A stretch of DNA of 64,000 bases. It comes from Chloroflexota bacterium. GTDB taxonomy: Bacteria; Chloroflexota; Dehalococcoidia; Lucifugimonadales; Lucifugimonadaceae. The first letter of the stretch is position 1; each line of letters starts with the position of its first letter. A program made the position numbers and the translations under genes. This document shows, piece after piece, positions 7,539 to 16,964 of this stretch. The notes beneath the pieces are model-generated. The model saw nothing but the letters and a program-made list of their open reading frames with translations. It did not search any database and was not told the DNA's origin. Where the stretch lies: NCBI GenBank assembly GCA_002718455.1, contig PBER01000010.1, positions 26,016 through 90,015 of the forward strand, written 5' to 3'.

Positions 7539-8999
7539 ATGTTTTTAAGTATCGATATAGGGACTTCTTCAATAAAATCTGCACTATTTAATAAAGAAGC
7601 AGAAATTGTAGGAGATTCTTTGAATTCTATCCTTCATGAACAGTCATTTACAAAATCAGGAGGTGTTGAGGAAGACCCCCAAAAACTATTCAATTCTACA
7701 TTAGAATCGATTTCTAGATTAAATACTTATGTTTTAGAGCATAACTTTAAAATTTTATCTGTAAGTATAACTTCCATTGTTTCGACTTTGGTTGGATTAG
7801 ATTCTAAATATGATCCAATTACTCCTGTTTATCTATACTCAGATACAAGAAATAAAGATTATGTAGATAAATTAACTGATAATGATGAAAATGATAGATA
7901 CCAAAGAACCGGAGTTAAAAACCACACTTCATATCAACCTTCTCGATTATTATGGTTAAGAGAAAATTATAATCAATATCATCAAGTTAAATATTGGGTA
8001 GATTTTCCTGTCTATTTGATGTGTAAACTATTCGCTCCACAAATGCCTTTGACTTCGTTTTCTTTGGCAAGTTGGTCAGGTCTATTTAATTTAAATACAA
8101 ATAATTGGGATAAAAAAACATTGTTAAAGTCTAAGATCTCTGAAAAAACTCTCCCTAATATAGCATCAACAAAAATGAATTTTTCTAAATTGACAGAACC
8201 ATACAATCAAAAGTTCCCTTCATTTGATAATATACCTTGGTTCATGCCCATAGCTGATGGTTTTGCAGCAACAATCGGATCTAATTGTATTACTGATAAA
8301 GATGCAACTATAACAGTAGGATCTACAACCTCAATGCGTTTTATTACTGAGAAAAATAATATAACTATCCCAGACGGATTGTGGAAATATAAATGTTATG
8401 AAAATACATTTGTTATGGGAGGATCATTGACAGAAGGAGGGAACAATCTGTTATGGTTAAGTAAAGTTTTTGATTTAGATTTTAATAATGATAAATACAT
8501 TCCTGAATTGATCAAAAATTATGTACCTGGGAATCATGGGTTAAGTGTTTTACCTTTTATATCTGGCGAAAGAGCCCCCGGTTGGAACCCAAGAGCTACA
8601 GGATCAATTTTTGGTATTAATTTCACTACAACTAAATACGATATTTTGATCTCTACACTTGAATCGATTTGTTATAGATTATTGTACGTAAAAAATAAAA
8701 TCAATGAAATTAATAAAAATTACGATTTTATTATTTCTGGAGGAGTAATAGACTTGATCCCTGATTATCCACAAATGTTAGCTGATGTATTGGGTAAAAA
8801 AATAATAATCAAAGATTTGAAAGAAGCTACTTTAAAAGGTGGAGCAATTTTAGCTTTAAGAACTTTAGGTTTTTGGAGATCATTTAAAGACAAAGATTCA
8901 AAGACAATTAAAATATTAAAACCTAACTTAAACAAAAATAAACAACATAAAAAATTATTTAATAAGCATGATAATTTTTATAATAAAACAATTGTTTAA
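7539..8999 (+). CDS. FGGY-family carbohydrate kinase, probable gluconokinase
   Basis: An FGGY kinase of about 486 residues with the actin-like ATPase fold: SIDIGTSSIKSALF at the N-terminus (phosphate loop 1), PIADGFAATIG and TITVGSTTSM near the domain junction, and ISGGVIDLIPDYPQMLADV near the C-terminus. I prefer the ATG at 7539, which has GAGAG before it and gives the standard N-terminus, over the TTG at 7527. Nearby gluconolactonase and 6-phosphogluconate dehydrogenase point to gluconate as substrate, but xylulose or another sugar is not excluded. Its stop shares a TTAA tetramer with the gene on the other strand. Confidence 0.85.
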   Translation: MFLSIDIGTSSIKSALFNKEAEIVGDSLNSILHEQSFTKSGGVEEDPQKLFNSTLESISRLNTYVLEHNFKILSVSITSIVSTLVGLDSKYDPITPVYLYSDTRNKDYVDKLTDNDENDRYQRTGVKNHTSYQPSRLLWLRENYNQYHQVKYWVDFPVYLMCKLFAPQMPLTSFSLASWSGLFNLNTNNWDKKTLLKSKISEKTLPNIASTKMNFSKLTEPYNQKFPSFDNIPWFMPIADGFAATIGSNCITDKDATITVGSTTSMRFITEKNNITIPDGLWKYKCYENTFVMGGSLTEGGNNLLWLSKVFDLDFNNDKYIPELIKNYVPGNHGLSVLPFISGERAPGWNPRATGSIFGINFTTTKYDILISTLESICYRLLYVKNKINEINKNYDFIISGGVIDLIPDYPQMLADVLGKKIIIKDLKEATLKGGAILALRTLGFWRSFKDKDSKTIKILKPNLNKNKQHKKLFNKHDNFYNKTIV

Positions 9000-9208
9000 C
9001 CGCCTCTTGGATAATTCTCGTCAGAATGTGATTCAATAATTATACTTTTTATAGCATTGAAATATTGAATTTTTTTTTCTAATTTAATGTCATTTTGTGT
9101 CGATTCACTATTTTCATTGAGAATCATTATTTCAGATGCTGTCTTTTCATATAATCCAGATAATTCTTTAATCGTAAGTTTATTTAAATGTTCGAATTCG
9201 TCGTTCAT
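8996..9208 (-). CDS. Small hypothetical protein after gnd
   Basis: A short charged protein of about 70 residues, predicted largely helical and perhaps coiled coil. I place the start at the ATG at 9208, four bases after the gnd stop; the upstream TTG-type start used by the track would overlap gnd by 23 bases. No family is recognised. It looks like the last gene of the pentose phosphate operon. Ribosome binding sequence is poor. Confidence 0.5.
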   Translation of the reverse strand: MNDEFEHLNKLTIKELSGLYEKTASEIMILNENSESTQNDIKLEKKIQYFNAIKSIIIESHSDENYPRGG

Positions 9209-9212
9209 TAAA

Positions 9213-10103
9213 CTATTTATGTCCACCAAATGCATTTCTCATGGCTGATAATATTTTTCCGGCGAAAGAACTATTTTGTCTAGAATTAAATCTTTGACTA
9301 ATAGATGAATAAATACTGGGTATTGGTACAGAAAGATCTATTGACTCTTTAATTGTCCATCTTCCTTCCCCCGAGTCACTTACTTTAGAATTATAATTGT
9401 TTAATTTGGGGTCTATTTTTAATTCAGATGCTATTAAATCTAATAACCATGATTGAATTACTGAACCAGTTCTCCAATTTTCTGTAATATCCTCAAGTTT
9501 AAATTTAAAATCAGGCTTATTTTTTAATATATCTAAACCTTCTGCTATAGATTGCATCATTCCATATTCAATTCCATTATGAATCATTTTTACATAATGA
9601 CCAGATCCAGATCCTCCTACATATAACCCACCTTTTGAATTTTTATCTGAAAGAGCCACAAATAATTCTTTTATTTCTTCATATATTCTTTTTTCTCCCC
9701 CGATTGTTAAGCAAAATCCATTTTTTAATCCCCAAATACCCCCACTTGTTCCACAATCAATAAAGTGAATATTGTTTTTCTGGCATTTGATAAAATTTTC
9801 TTTTGAATCTTTGTAGAAACTATTACCTCCATCTATTATGATGTCATCATTTCCTAATAAGTTATTTAATTCTTCTATTGTATTATTTGTCACAGACCCA
9901 CTGGGTAACATTAACCAAATAACTTTTTTACCATTAAATTTACTTATTAAGTCTTTTATACTCTTAGTGATTACTATATTTGAATCTATATTGATGGAAA
10001 CATTCTTATTTACGTCGTAACAATAAACCTTAAAATTATTGTTGCTGAGTTTTTCAGCTATTTGAGCACCCATTTTACCTAGCCCAATTACTGCTACTTC
10101 CAT
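9213..10103 (-). CDS. gnd: 6-phosphogluconate dehydrogenase, decarboxylating, short form
   Basis: A 296-residue enzyme of the short (YqeC/GndA-like) class, shorter than the 470-residue canonical Gnd. VIGLGKMGAQIAEKL is the Rossmann loop, DGGNSFYKDS and GTSGGIWGL line the substrate pocket, and KMIHNGIEYGMMQ carries the catalytic Lys and Asn. It oxidises 6-phosphogluconate to ribulose 5-phosphate and CO2. AAAGGAGTCTCC before the ATG is a good ribosome site. The gene lies downstream of pgi and an unknown gene in a pentose phosphate operon. Confidence 0.93.
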   Translation of the reverse strand: MEVAVIGLGKMGAQIAEKLSNNNFKVYCYDVNKNVSINIDSNIVITKSIKDLISKFNGKKVIWLMLPSGSVTNNTIEELNNLLGNDDIIIDGGNSFYKDSKENFIKCQKNNIHFIDCGTSGGIWGLKNGFCLTIGGEKRIYEEIKELFVALSDKNSKGGLYVGGSGSGHYVKMIHNGIEYGMMQSIAEGLDILKNKPDFKFKLEDITENWRTGSVIQSWLLDLIASELKIDPKLNNYNSKVSDSGEGRWTIKESIDLSVPIPSIYSSISQRFNSRQNSSFAGKILSAMRNAFGGHK

Positions 10104-10127
10104 TGGAGACTCCTTTATATATAAAAT

Positions 10128-10985
10128 TTAATTAATTTCTACCTTATTGACCCTATTAGAAGATAGGGTGTGTATATAAGATTCCAAATTAGATTTTATA
10201 TTTTCTATAACTTCATTTTTCATCATTTGTTTTGTACTCCAGGCAATTAAAGCATCTGAGAATATATCGCCATTAATTGCAAAATTCTCTAACCCTATAG
10301 CCTGCGATTCCATAGAGGTTTCGTTTGAGTTGATTTCTAGAATACAATTATTGTTTAAGTCATTATCAATATTAGCTAGACCTATTAGAGTTTTATCAAA
10401 CAATTCATCATCTGTTCTTCTGATACCCCACAAGGTAGGTCTTATACCTTCATTAATAAACTTTTCCATACCTTTGATGATTGTTTCTTTTTCATTTTGG
10501 TTTTGTGACATTTTATAACCATAAAAGATATCAATTATAAATCCTTTATTGTGTAAATTTGCGATATCAATTATATTTTTTATCCTGTCTATTGCCAGCT
10601 CTTCAGCTAATTTACTTCTATTTTCGTCAAAATAAATTCTGACACTGAATAAATTAGGATTGAATATTTTTAATATTTCCAGCACATCTTTTGAATTAGG
10701 AATTGCTAGCCCACCTCTGTTAATATGTTCTACAGATACTACCGTATTAATATTTAATTTCTTGGATGAAAATAAAATACTTTCACATAGGTTAGGTTCA
10801 CACCACAGATACAATTCATGAGGGGTTTTTATTTTTTGTATAGCTTGTAAAATCATGTTGGCAGCTAAATTTGCTCTAAGTTTTTCTGCAGCTGATTTGG
10901 GTCTTGCAGATTCCAAATTACATGATAATACATTTGTCCTATTATCTAGGCCAATAAATATTTTGTTTTCAGAAAGTTGTATCAT
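10128..10985 (-). CDS. Unrecognised protein in pentose phosphate operon, possible TIM barrel
   Basis: A 285-residue soluble protein that I do not recognise. Alternating predicted strands and helices (TVVSVEHINRGG, FSVRIYFDENRS, GFIIDIFYGY, RPTLWGIRR) resemble a beta/alpha barrel, and RPTLWGIR has a faint likeness to DUF2090 aldolase-like domains. It overlaps the pgi end by 17 bases and precedes gnd, so it is translated with the sugar-phosphate enzymes. A role in sugar metabolism is inferred only from context. Confidence 0.75.
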   Translation of the reverse strand: MIQLSENKIFIGLDNRTNVLSCNLESARPKSAAEKLRANLAANMILQAIQKIKTPHELYLWCEPNLCESILFSSKKLNINTVVSVEHINRGGLAIPNSKDVLEILKIFNPNLFSVRIYFDENRSKLAEELAIDRIKNIIDIANLHNKGFIIDIFYGYKMSQNQNEKETIIKGMEKFINEGIRPTLWGIRRTDDELFDKTLIGLANIDNDLNNNCILEINSNETSMESQAIGLENFAINGDIFSDALIAWSTKQMMKNEVIENIKSNLESYIHTLSSNRVNKVEIN

Positions 10986-12423
10986 TGTTTAGTATTTTAA
11001 ATTGTTTTTTTAGTTCTTCTAAATTAGTCTCTACAAAATAAACTTTTCTCTTCTTTTTTTTCAAAGCTAAATAATCAGCAATGGCTTGTGTTTTAACAAA
11101 CGTATTAAGAGTGTACAACGAATTCGGTATATTTAGGTCCACGTTACCGTGTAAGTTTATAAGTATATTTGTTATTTTGTGTTCGCTTCCTTTAAGCATT
11201 TGCCCAGTAGAGTGAAGATATTGAGGAGCAACATTTATTGAAAGGAAGATATTCTTTTTTGATAAATGTTGTTTTAAAATTTCAAATTTGCTAGAAAAAT
11301 CTACATCTTTATTTAATCCGAAGATACAAAAATTTATTATTTTAAATTTTTCAGGAATTTTCTTTCTAATGATTTTGGATATTTTATCACTAGAATATAC
11401 TTTATATTTAGAATAATCTTTTTCATTACTTGACAATATAATTTGTGTATTTATTTTTGTTTGTTCGACATTCGGTTGATCAAATGGTTGGATTTTTAAA
11501 AGTGATCCAAAAATAGCAATCACATATAACCAAATATGTAATTGATAAAAAAGATTTTCAGGACCTGATAGTTTCACTTCCAATTTTTTAGAATTTAAAA
11601 TGTTGGTATCATTCGAAAAATTAAGATAAGGGAATGGTTTTTTTACATTCATTAAAGGATACAAACCAGAATTGTTTTTACCTGTTGATTCTGAAATTAA
11701 TTGTTCAATCCATTCTTTAACATAATTATTTTTTTCAGAATTTATACCTAGTATCTTTAGCCCTTGATCAAATTGAGAAAACAGAAAGGCTATTTTGGGA
11801 ATTGCAGGGTTATTTTTAGAAATTATTCTACACTCTTTATTTGCTAAATTTATTTGATTGATAATATTCTTTACATTTACCCCTCCTAATATAAAAGGTA
11901 TGATTCCAAAATATGTACATAAACCAAATCTTCCTGGTATTTTTTTTGGAGTTATGAAAGTGTTTTTTTTATCAAACCTACTGTCATAATCATCAGATAT
12001 GAAATAAATATCTTCATGATTTTTTTCACCCAATATAGAATTCAGAATAAATGTCTCAATAGTTTTGCCAGATTTTGAGCAAACAATAATAGCACTTTCT
12101 TGTTCTTTAGAAATTTTTTGTATGAATTTTATTTTTTCGTTCTCAAAATTGTCTAAATAAAAGATTTTTTTTGGAAAATAAAAAGAAGCAATTTTAACTG
12201 AGCTAATTGCACCACCCATACCTATGAAAATATATTTTTTGTAAGATCTAAAACTTTTCTCAATCCCAGTAAAATTTGCTATATTTAGATCATCCATCCA
12301 ATCTAATGGAAATTCTTTGTAAGATTTGAAAGAGCCTTTATTGAAAATTTTTTTAGGTGATCTAAATAATTTTTCAATTATTTTTTGTTCCAAAATTAAA
12401 GATTCAATTTCAGAAATAGTCAT
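10969..12423 (-). CDS. pgi: Glucose-6-phosphate isomerase, divergent
   Basis: A 484-residue protein that interconverts glucose 6-phosphate and fructose 6-phosphate. It is divergent but keeps the key blocks: GMGGAISSV and CSKSGKTIET (SIS phosphate-binding), ESTGKNNSG, PFDQPNVEQTK, and HSTGQMLKG with the ring-opening His. The wording HSTGQ resembles the isomerase half of fused transaldolase-isomerase proteins. Its ATG lies one base after the transaldolase stop. Local AT richness is extreme, with many Lys, Ile and Asn codons. Confidence 0.9.
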   Translation of the reverse strand: MTISEIESLILEQKIIEKLFRSPKKIFNKGSFKSYKEFPLDWMDDLNIANFTGIEKSFRSYKKYIFIGMGGAISSVKIASFYFPKKIFYLDNFENEKIKFIQKISKEQESAIIVCSKSGKTIETFILNSILGEKNHEDIYFISDDYDSRFDKKNTFITPKKIPGRFGLCTYFGIIPFILGGVNVKNIINQINLANKECRIISKNNPAIPKIAFLFSQFDQGLKILGINSEKNNYVKEWIEQLISESTGKNNSGLYPLMNVKKPFPYLNFSNDTNILNSKKLEVKLSGPENLFYQLHIWLYVIAIFGSLLKIQPFDQPNVEQTKINTQIILSSNEKDYSKYKVYSSDKISKIIRKKIPEKFKIINFCIFGLNKDVDFSSKFEILKQHLSKKNIFLSINVAPQYLHSTGQMLKGSEHKITNILINLHGNVDLNIPNSLYTLNTFVKTQAIADYLALKKKKRKVYFVETNLEELKKQFKILNNDTTF

Positions 12424-12424
12424 C

Positions 12425-13465
12425 TTATTTTTTTTTGATTGATTTAATTTTTTTATTAACTGTCTCTAATACAGAACTGTAAGAATCTTGAAACAGTTTT
12501 ATTCCATTTAATAATAATTCTTGAGTAATCAAATTTAGATCAAGAATTTTATCTAAATCTTCCATAATCTCAGAATATGTTTCTGATATTTTTAATTTGT
12601 TTATTTTAAAATCTTCCTTTTTTAATAAATCATTTATTGTCTCTAAAGGTAATGTATTTATTGTTCCAGATATTGGTAAATTTTCACAATAATATGCAGG
12701 ATCTAAATCCTCAGCCTTCACACTAGTTGAAGCCCATAAAAGTTTTTGATAATTGTTTTTCATTATTTTTTTTGAGTTTAAATAATGTCCAAATGCCTTG
12801 AAAGAATTTGCAATTCCAATTTTATGAAAGAGTTTATTTGAATTTTCTAGATTCATATCAACGGCGGTATCTATTCTACTGATAAAGAATGAAGCAACAG
12901 ACTTTGAGGAAGTATTTGTTTTTTGAGATTGTAAAAAAGCTTGAAGGCATTTTTTGTATGAATCAAAAGAGAATAATAAAGTTATATTAATATTTATCCC
13001 ACTTTCCAACAAATGCTGTATTGCTGGAAAACCTAAATCAGTTCCAGGAACTTTTATCATCAAATTTTCTCTGTTTACTCTATTCCATAATCTCTTAGCT
13101 TCTTTTATAGTTTCTTCTGTATTATTAGCTAGAAAAGGATCTACTTCTAGTGAAACAAAACCATCAGTTCCTTCAGATTGTTTGTAAATTTTAAATAATA
13201 AATCAGAGGACCTTTGAATATCTCGTATGGCTAATTCTTCAAATACACCTTTTGGATCAGAAATATCATTAGAAATTTCTCTAATTGTTTCATCGTAAAC
13301 TTCTGAAGAGGATATGGCTTTATCAAAAATAGAAGGATTACTAGTAATACCTGTTATTCCTAAATCTATAATTTTTGATAGATCTCCAGAGTCTAACATC
13401 TGTTTACTTATTGAATCTAACCAAATGGATTGATTATTTGATATTAAATTTTTTATGTTTGACAT
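12425..13465 (-). CDS. tal: Transaldolase
   Basis: A 346-residue TIM-barrel enzyme moving a three-carbon unit between sugar phosphates. LGITGITSNPSIF is the transaldolase signature, ENLMIKVPGTDLG carries the Schiff-base Lys near residue 140, and LLWASTSVKAED is the C-terminal conserved block. It is the long class that is fused to phosphoglucose isomerase in some bacteria; here a stop codon and one base separate the two. The ATG directly abuts the rpiB stop (TAAATG). Confidence 0.95.
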   Translation of the reverse strand: MSNIKNLISNNQSIWLDSISKQMLDSGDLSKIIDLGITGITSNPSIFDKAISSSEVYDETIREISNDISDPKGVFEELAIRDIQRSSDLLFKIYKQSEGTDGFVSLEVDPFLANNTEETIKEAKRLWNRVNRENLMIKVPGTDLGFPAIQHLLESGININITLLFSFDSYKKCLQAFLQSQKTNTSSKSVASFFISRIDTAVDMNLENSNKLFHKIGIANSFKAFGHYLNSKKIMKNNYQKLLWASTSVKAEDLDPAYYCENLPISGTINTLPLETINDLLKKEDFKINKLKISETYSEIMEDLDKILDLNLITQELLLNGIKLFQDSYSSVLETVNKKIKSIKKK

Positions 13466-13924
13466 TTATGAAAAATTATTTTTTTCTATTTGTTGAAGCT
13501 TTTCTTTTCTTCTTTGAAATCTTTTCTCTGGTTTATATTCTGCATTAACGAATGCTTCAACAATCTTGTTCGCTAGTTCTTCTCCAATAATCCTACCACC
13601 TAAACATAATACATTCATATCATCGTGTTCTACACCCTGAGCAGCTGAGTAAGTATCGTGACAGATTGCAGCTCTTACGTTTATGAACTTATTTGCAACA
13701 ACTGATGCTCCTACCCCAGAACCACATAATACAATCCCTTTATCATAGACCCCATGACTTATAGCTTCTGCTACATTTTTTGTTGTATCTGGATAATCAT
13801 CATCGGGAAAATATTCTTTCGAACCTAAATCTTTAACTTCATATCCGGAATTACTCAAAAGATTTATTATTTTGTTTTTTAATTCATAACCACCGTGGTC
13901 AGAACTGATACAAATTTTTACCAT
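13466..13924 (-). CDS. rpiB: Ribose-5-phosphate isomerase B
   Basis: A 152-residue RpiB/LacAB-type sugar isomerase. ISSDHGGYELK near the N-terminus and VLCGSGVGASVVANK near residue 65 (catalytic Cys and anion hole) are diagnostic, as is AAICHDTYSA. It interconverts ribose and ribulose 5-phosphate. It sits five bases after tkt and directly before tal in the operon. Confidence 0.96.
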   Translation of the reverse strand: MVKICISSDHGGYELKNKIINLLSNSGYEVKDLGSKEYFPDDDYPDTTKNVAEAISHGVYDKGIVLCGSGVGASVVANKFINVRAAICHDTYSAAQGVEHDDMNVLCLGGRIIGEELANKIVEAFVNAEYKPEKRFQRRKEKLQQIEKNNFS

Positions 13925-13929
13925 GTTAA

Positions 13930-15939
13930 TTATTTTATAGAATTTTTTATGATTTTTTTTGTTTTATCAATTATTCTATCTGTTGAGAAACCGAATTTAT
14001 CAAGTACTTCACTTCCTTTTGCTGATTTCCCATAAGTATCCATTGATATTATTGTATCGTTGTTTCGAGTATATTTTTGCCATCCCAGACCAATTCCTGC
14101 TTCAATAGAAATAATCAGTTTGGATTTTTTTGAAATAATTTGCTCTTGATATTCTTTATTTTGTTCATCAAAAATTTCCCAACATGGCATTGAAACTACC
14201 CGTATTTTATACTCAGTGGCAAAATGTTTTGCAGCCTCTATGGTAGGTGCTACTTCTGAACCAGTAGATATAAATGTAATATCTGGGGTACCATCTGAAT
14301 TTTTATAACAAATGTATGCCCCTCTTAAGAAATCTTTTTCGTTAAGTTTTACTTTGGTAATAGATTCAAGGCTTGGGACTGCTTGTCTAGATAAAATCAT
14401 CGCTGAAGGATTTGATCTATTTGTTATTGTTGCCTTCCAAGATAACAAAGTTTCTTTTCTATCTGCGGGTCTGAAAACTTTTAAGTCAGGTATTCCTCTT
14501 AAACTCATAAGCTGAGAAATTGGTTGATGAGTTGGCCCGTCTTCTCCTAATCCTATCGAATCATGAGTAAGTATCCAAATGCTATTAAGCCCTGATAATG
14601 CACTAAGTCTTATAGAGCCTCTCATATAATCAGAAAAAATTAAAAACGTGCCTCCAAATGGTATTAATGACCCATGTGCAGCTATGCCATTTATTATTCC
14701 TCCCATTCCATGTTCCCTCACTCCAAATTTTATATTTCTACCAGTTGGTGATTTTTTGGAGAAATTTCCAGAATTATTAATATTTGTATTTGTTGAAGTT
14801 GTAAGATCTGCAGATCCTCCCAATAGATTAAATAAGCTTTCTGACAGTATGTTTATTGCTAACCCAGATGATGCTCTTGTTGCTTCTGGTTCATTGTTTT
14901 CTTTTATAATTGCATCCAATTCTTTAGCCCATCCATTGGGTAGTTTATTACTCATTAGTAAATTTAATTCTTTATATAAATCAGGGTGTTTCTCCTTATA
15001 TTCAGAGATTTGATTATTCCAGTTATTTTCAAGAATTTCTCCTTCTTTCTTTATAGTGCTCATATGTTCAAGAACTTCGTTTGGAATTTCAAATGGTTTA
15101 TATTCCCAATTTAATTTTTTTCTTGTTAATTCAGTTTCATCTTCTCCTAAAGGTTCCCCATGTGCTGTTTCTTTACCAGATTTATTTGGAGATCCATACC
15201 CTATTGTTGTATTGGCAATTATGAGACTAGGCTGATCTAAATTATTTTTTGCTTTTGTAATTGAGGCTTCTATTACATTAATGTCATTTCCATCAATATT
15301 TTCTGTTACATCCCAACCATAAGCCTTAAACCTTTGCGCAACATTCTCTGTAAAAGCTAAATCGTTTGAACCATCTATTGTTATATTGTTTGAGTCATAA
15401 ATGTAAATGAGTTTACCTAATTTAAGTGTTCCTGCTAATGAAGCGGCTTCAGATGAAATACCTTCTTGAAGATCACCATCTCCTACAATTGCATATATAT
15501 AATGATTGATTATTTGAGAATCGAGATTAAATTTAGAGGATAAAATTTTTTCAGAAATTGCCATTCCTACACCGTTTGCGAATCCTTGGCCAAGAGGACC
15601 AGTCGTTACCTCTATGCCCATTGAAGGATTTATTTCGGGATGTCCTGGTGTTTTGGAATTCATTTGTCTGAAATTTTTTAAATCATCTATAGAATATTTG
15701 TATCCTGATAAAAAAAGAGTTGAATATAATAGTGCAGAAGCATGACCATTAGATAAAATAAATCTATCCCTATTAAAAAACAAAGGGTTTTTTGGATTAT
15801 GTTTTATCATTTTTTTGAAGAGTACATATGCTATCGGTGCAACACCCATAGGAGCCCCCGGATGGCCTGAACTTGCTTGATTAACCTGGTCTATTGATAA
15901 AAACCTTAATGTATTTATTGTTTTTGAAACTATATCCAT
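13930..15939 (-). CDS. tkt: Transketolase
   Basis: A 669-residue thiamine-diphosphate enzyme of full length. NGHASALLYS and TGPLGQG appear near the N-terminus, VGDGDLQEGISSEAASLAG plus the downstream NN form the ThDP/magnesium motif near residue 155, and GVREHGMGG and THDSIGLGEDGPTHQP belong to the pyrimidine domain. It moves two-carbon units in the non-oxidative pentose phosphate pathway. It appears to head the tkt-rpiB-tal-pgi-unknown-gnd operon, since 105 bases precede it with no clear Shine-Dalgarno. Confidence 0.97.
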   Translation of the reverse strand: MDIVSKTINTLRFLSIDQVNQASSGHPGAPMGVAPIAYVLFKKMIKHNPKNPLFFNRDRFILSNGHASALLYSTLFLSGYKYSIDDLKNFRQMNSKTPGHPEINPSMGIEVTTGPLGQGFANGVGMAISEKILSSKFNLDSQIINHYIYAIVGDGDLQEGISSEAASLAGTLKLGKLIYIYDSNNITIDGSNDLAFTENVAQRFKAYGWDVTENIDGNDINVIEASITKAKNNLDQPSLIIANTTIGYGSPNKSGKETAHGEPLGEDETELTRKKLNWEYKPFEIPNEVLEHMSTIKKEGEILENNWNNQISEYKEKHPDLYKELNLLMSNKLPNGWAKELDAIIKENNEPEATRASSGLAINILSESLFNLLGGSADLTTSTNTNINNSGNFSKKSPTGRNIKFGVREHGMGGIINGIAAHGSLIPFGGTFLIFSDYMRGSIRLSALSGLNSIWILTHDSIGLGEDGPTHQPISQLMSLRGIPDLKVFRPADRKETLLSWKATITNRSNPSAMILSRQAVPSLESITKVKLNEKDFLRGAYICYKNSDGTPDITFISTGSEVAPTIEAAKHFATEYKIRVVSMPCWEIFDEQNKEYQEQIISKKSKLIISIEAGIGLGWQKYTRNNDTIISMDTYGKSAKGSEVLDKFGFSTDRIIDKTKKIIKNSIK

Positions 15940-16044
15940 ATTATTAAAGGTAGGAATTTGAGGTTGTTTCCAACTCTATTGTATATAAGCGATGTAAAAA
16001 TAAAAGACTAGAAACAAATATATTTATAATAGAACTAAAAAAAA

Positions 16045-16959
16045 TTATGCCTTTGAGAAAGTTTTCATTTTGATAGAGTATAAGGATTTATCTGAAGTTA
16101 TATACAGCTGATCATAATTTGTACCACCAAAACATAAGTTTGCAGTTCTCTGCTCAGGGAGTTGTATTTTAGCTAATAAATCTCCATCTGGCGAAAATAT
16201 TTGAACTCCGTCCCAAGCAGATGAGAAAACATTACCATTTACATCTACCTTGATACCATCAGGAGAACCGGGTCTTGGTTTAGCAAATATTTTTTTGTTT
16301 GAAATTTTATTCTTTGTAACTTTAAAAGAATAAATCATACCCGATTTTCCTGTATCTGTTACATATAAAGTTTTTTCATCAGGTGAAAAAGCTATCCCAT
16401 TTGGTCCTTCTATGTCTGATGTCATTAAGTGAGTTTTGCCATTATTTTCTATCATGTAAACTCCATTAAATCCTAGTTCGCTAGGTGATTGGTACCCTTC
16501 AAAATTAGTTTTTATACCATATTGGGGATCAGTGAACCAAATTGTCCCATCTGATTTAGTTATAAGATCGTTGGGAGAATTTAATTTCTTCTCATCATAT
16601 TTGTTAGAAATTATACTCACTTCTCCATATTCATTGGTTTTGCTTATAGCTCTCCTTCCATGTTCTGCTGAAATTAGGTTTCCTTCTAAATCAGTTGAAT
16701 TCCCATTTGAGAAATTAGATGGGTACCTAAATACACCACTTGAATCATTTTTTGGATCGTAATAAAGCATCCTATTAAATGGGATGTCTGACCAAACTAA
16801 TATTTCTTTACATCTTAGATAAACAGGACCTTCTGCCCATAGGCATCCAACAAATAATTGTTTAATTTCTTTTTTTTGAATAAATAAGTTCTCAGCATCT
16901 TTTTGGAATATCTGGACTTCTTTTTTCAAATCATCTTCATTTCTGAATCTTTTGACCAC
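16045..16959 (-). CDS. SMP-30/gluconolactonase family hydrolase
   Basis: A 304-residue six-bladed beta-propeller lactonase. LWAEGPVYL (metal-ligand Glu), LNSPNDLIT (Asn), GPNGIAFSPDEKTLYVTDTG and GSPDGIKVDVNGNVFSSAW (catalytic Asp) match the family series. It opens sugar lactones such as gluconolactone. It starts five bases after the helicase-loader stop, yet the pentose phosphate genes lie directly downstream, so a metabolic role with gluconokinase and Gnd is likely. No signal peptide is seen, so it is cytoplasmic. Confidence 0.88.
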   Translation of the reverse strand: MVKRFRNEDDLKKEVQIFQKDAENLFIQKKEIKQLFVGCLWAEGPVYLRCKEILVWSDIPFNRMLYYDPKNDSSGVFRYPSNFSNGNSTDLEGNLISAEHGRRAISKTNEYGEVSIISNKYDEKKLNSPNDLITKSDGTIWFTDPQYGIKTNFEGYQSPSELGFNGVYMIENNGKTHLMTSDIEGPNGIAFSPDEKTLYVTDTGKSGMIYSFKVTKNKISNKKIFAKPRPGSPDGIKVDVNGNVFSSAWDGVQIFSPDGDLLAKIQLPEQRTANLCFGGTNYDQLYITSDKSLYSIKMKTFSKA

Positions 16960-16964
16960 AAGAA

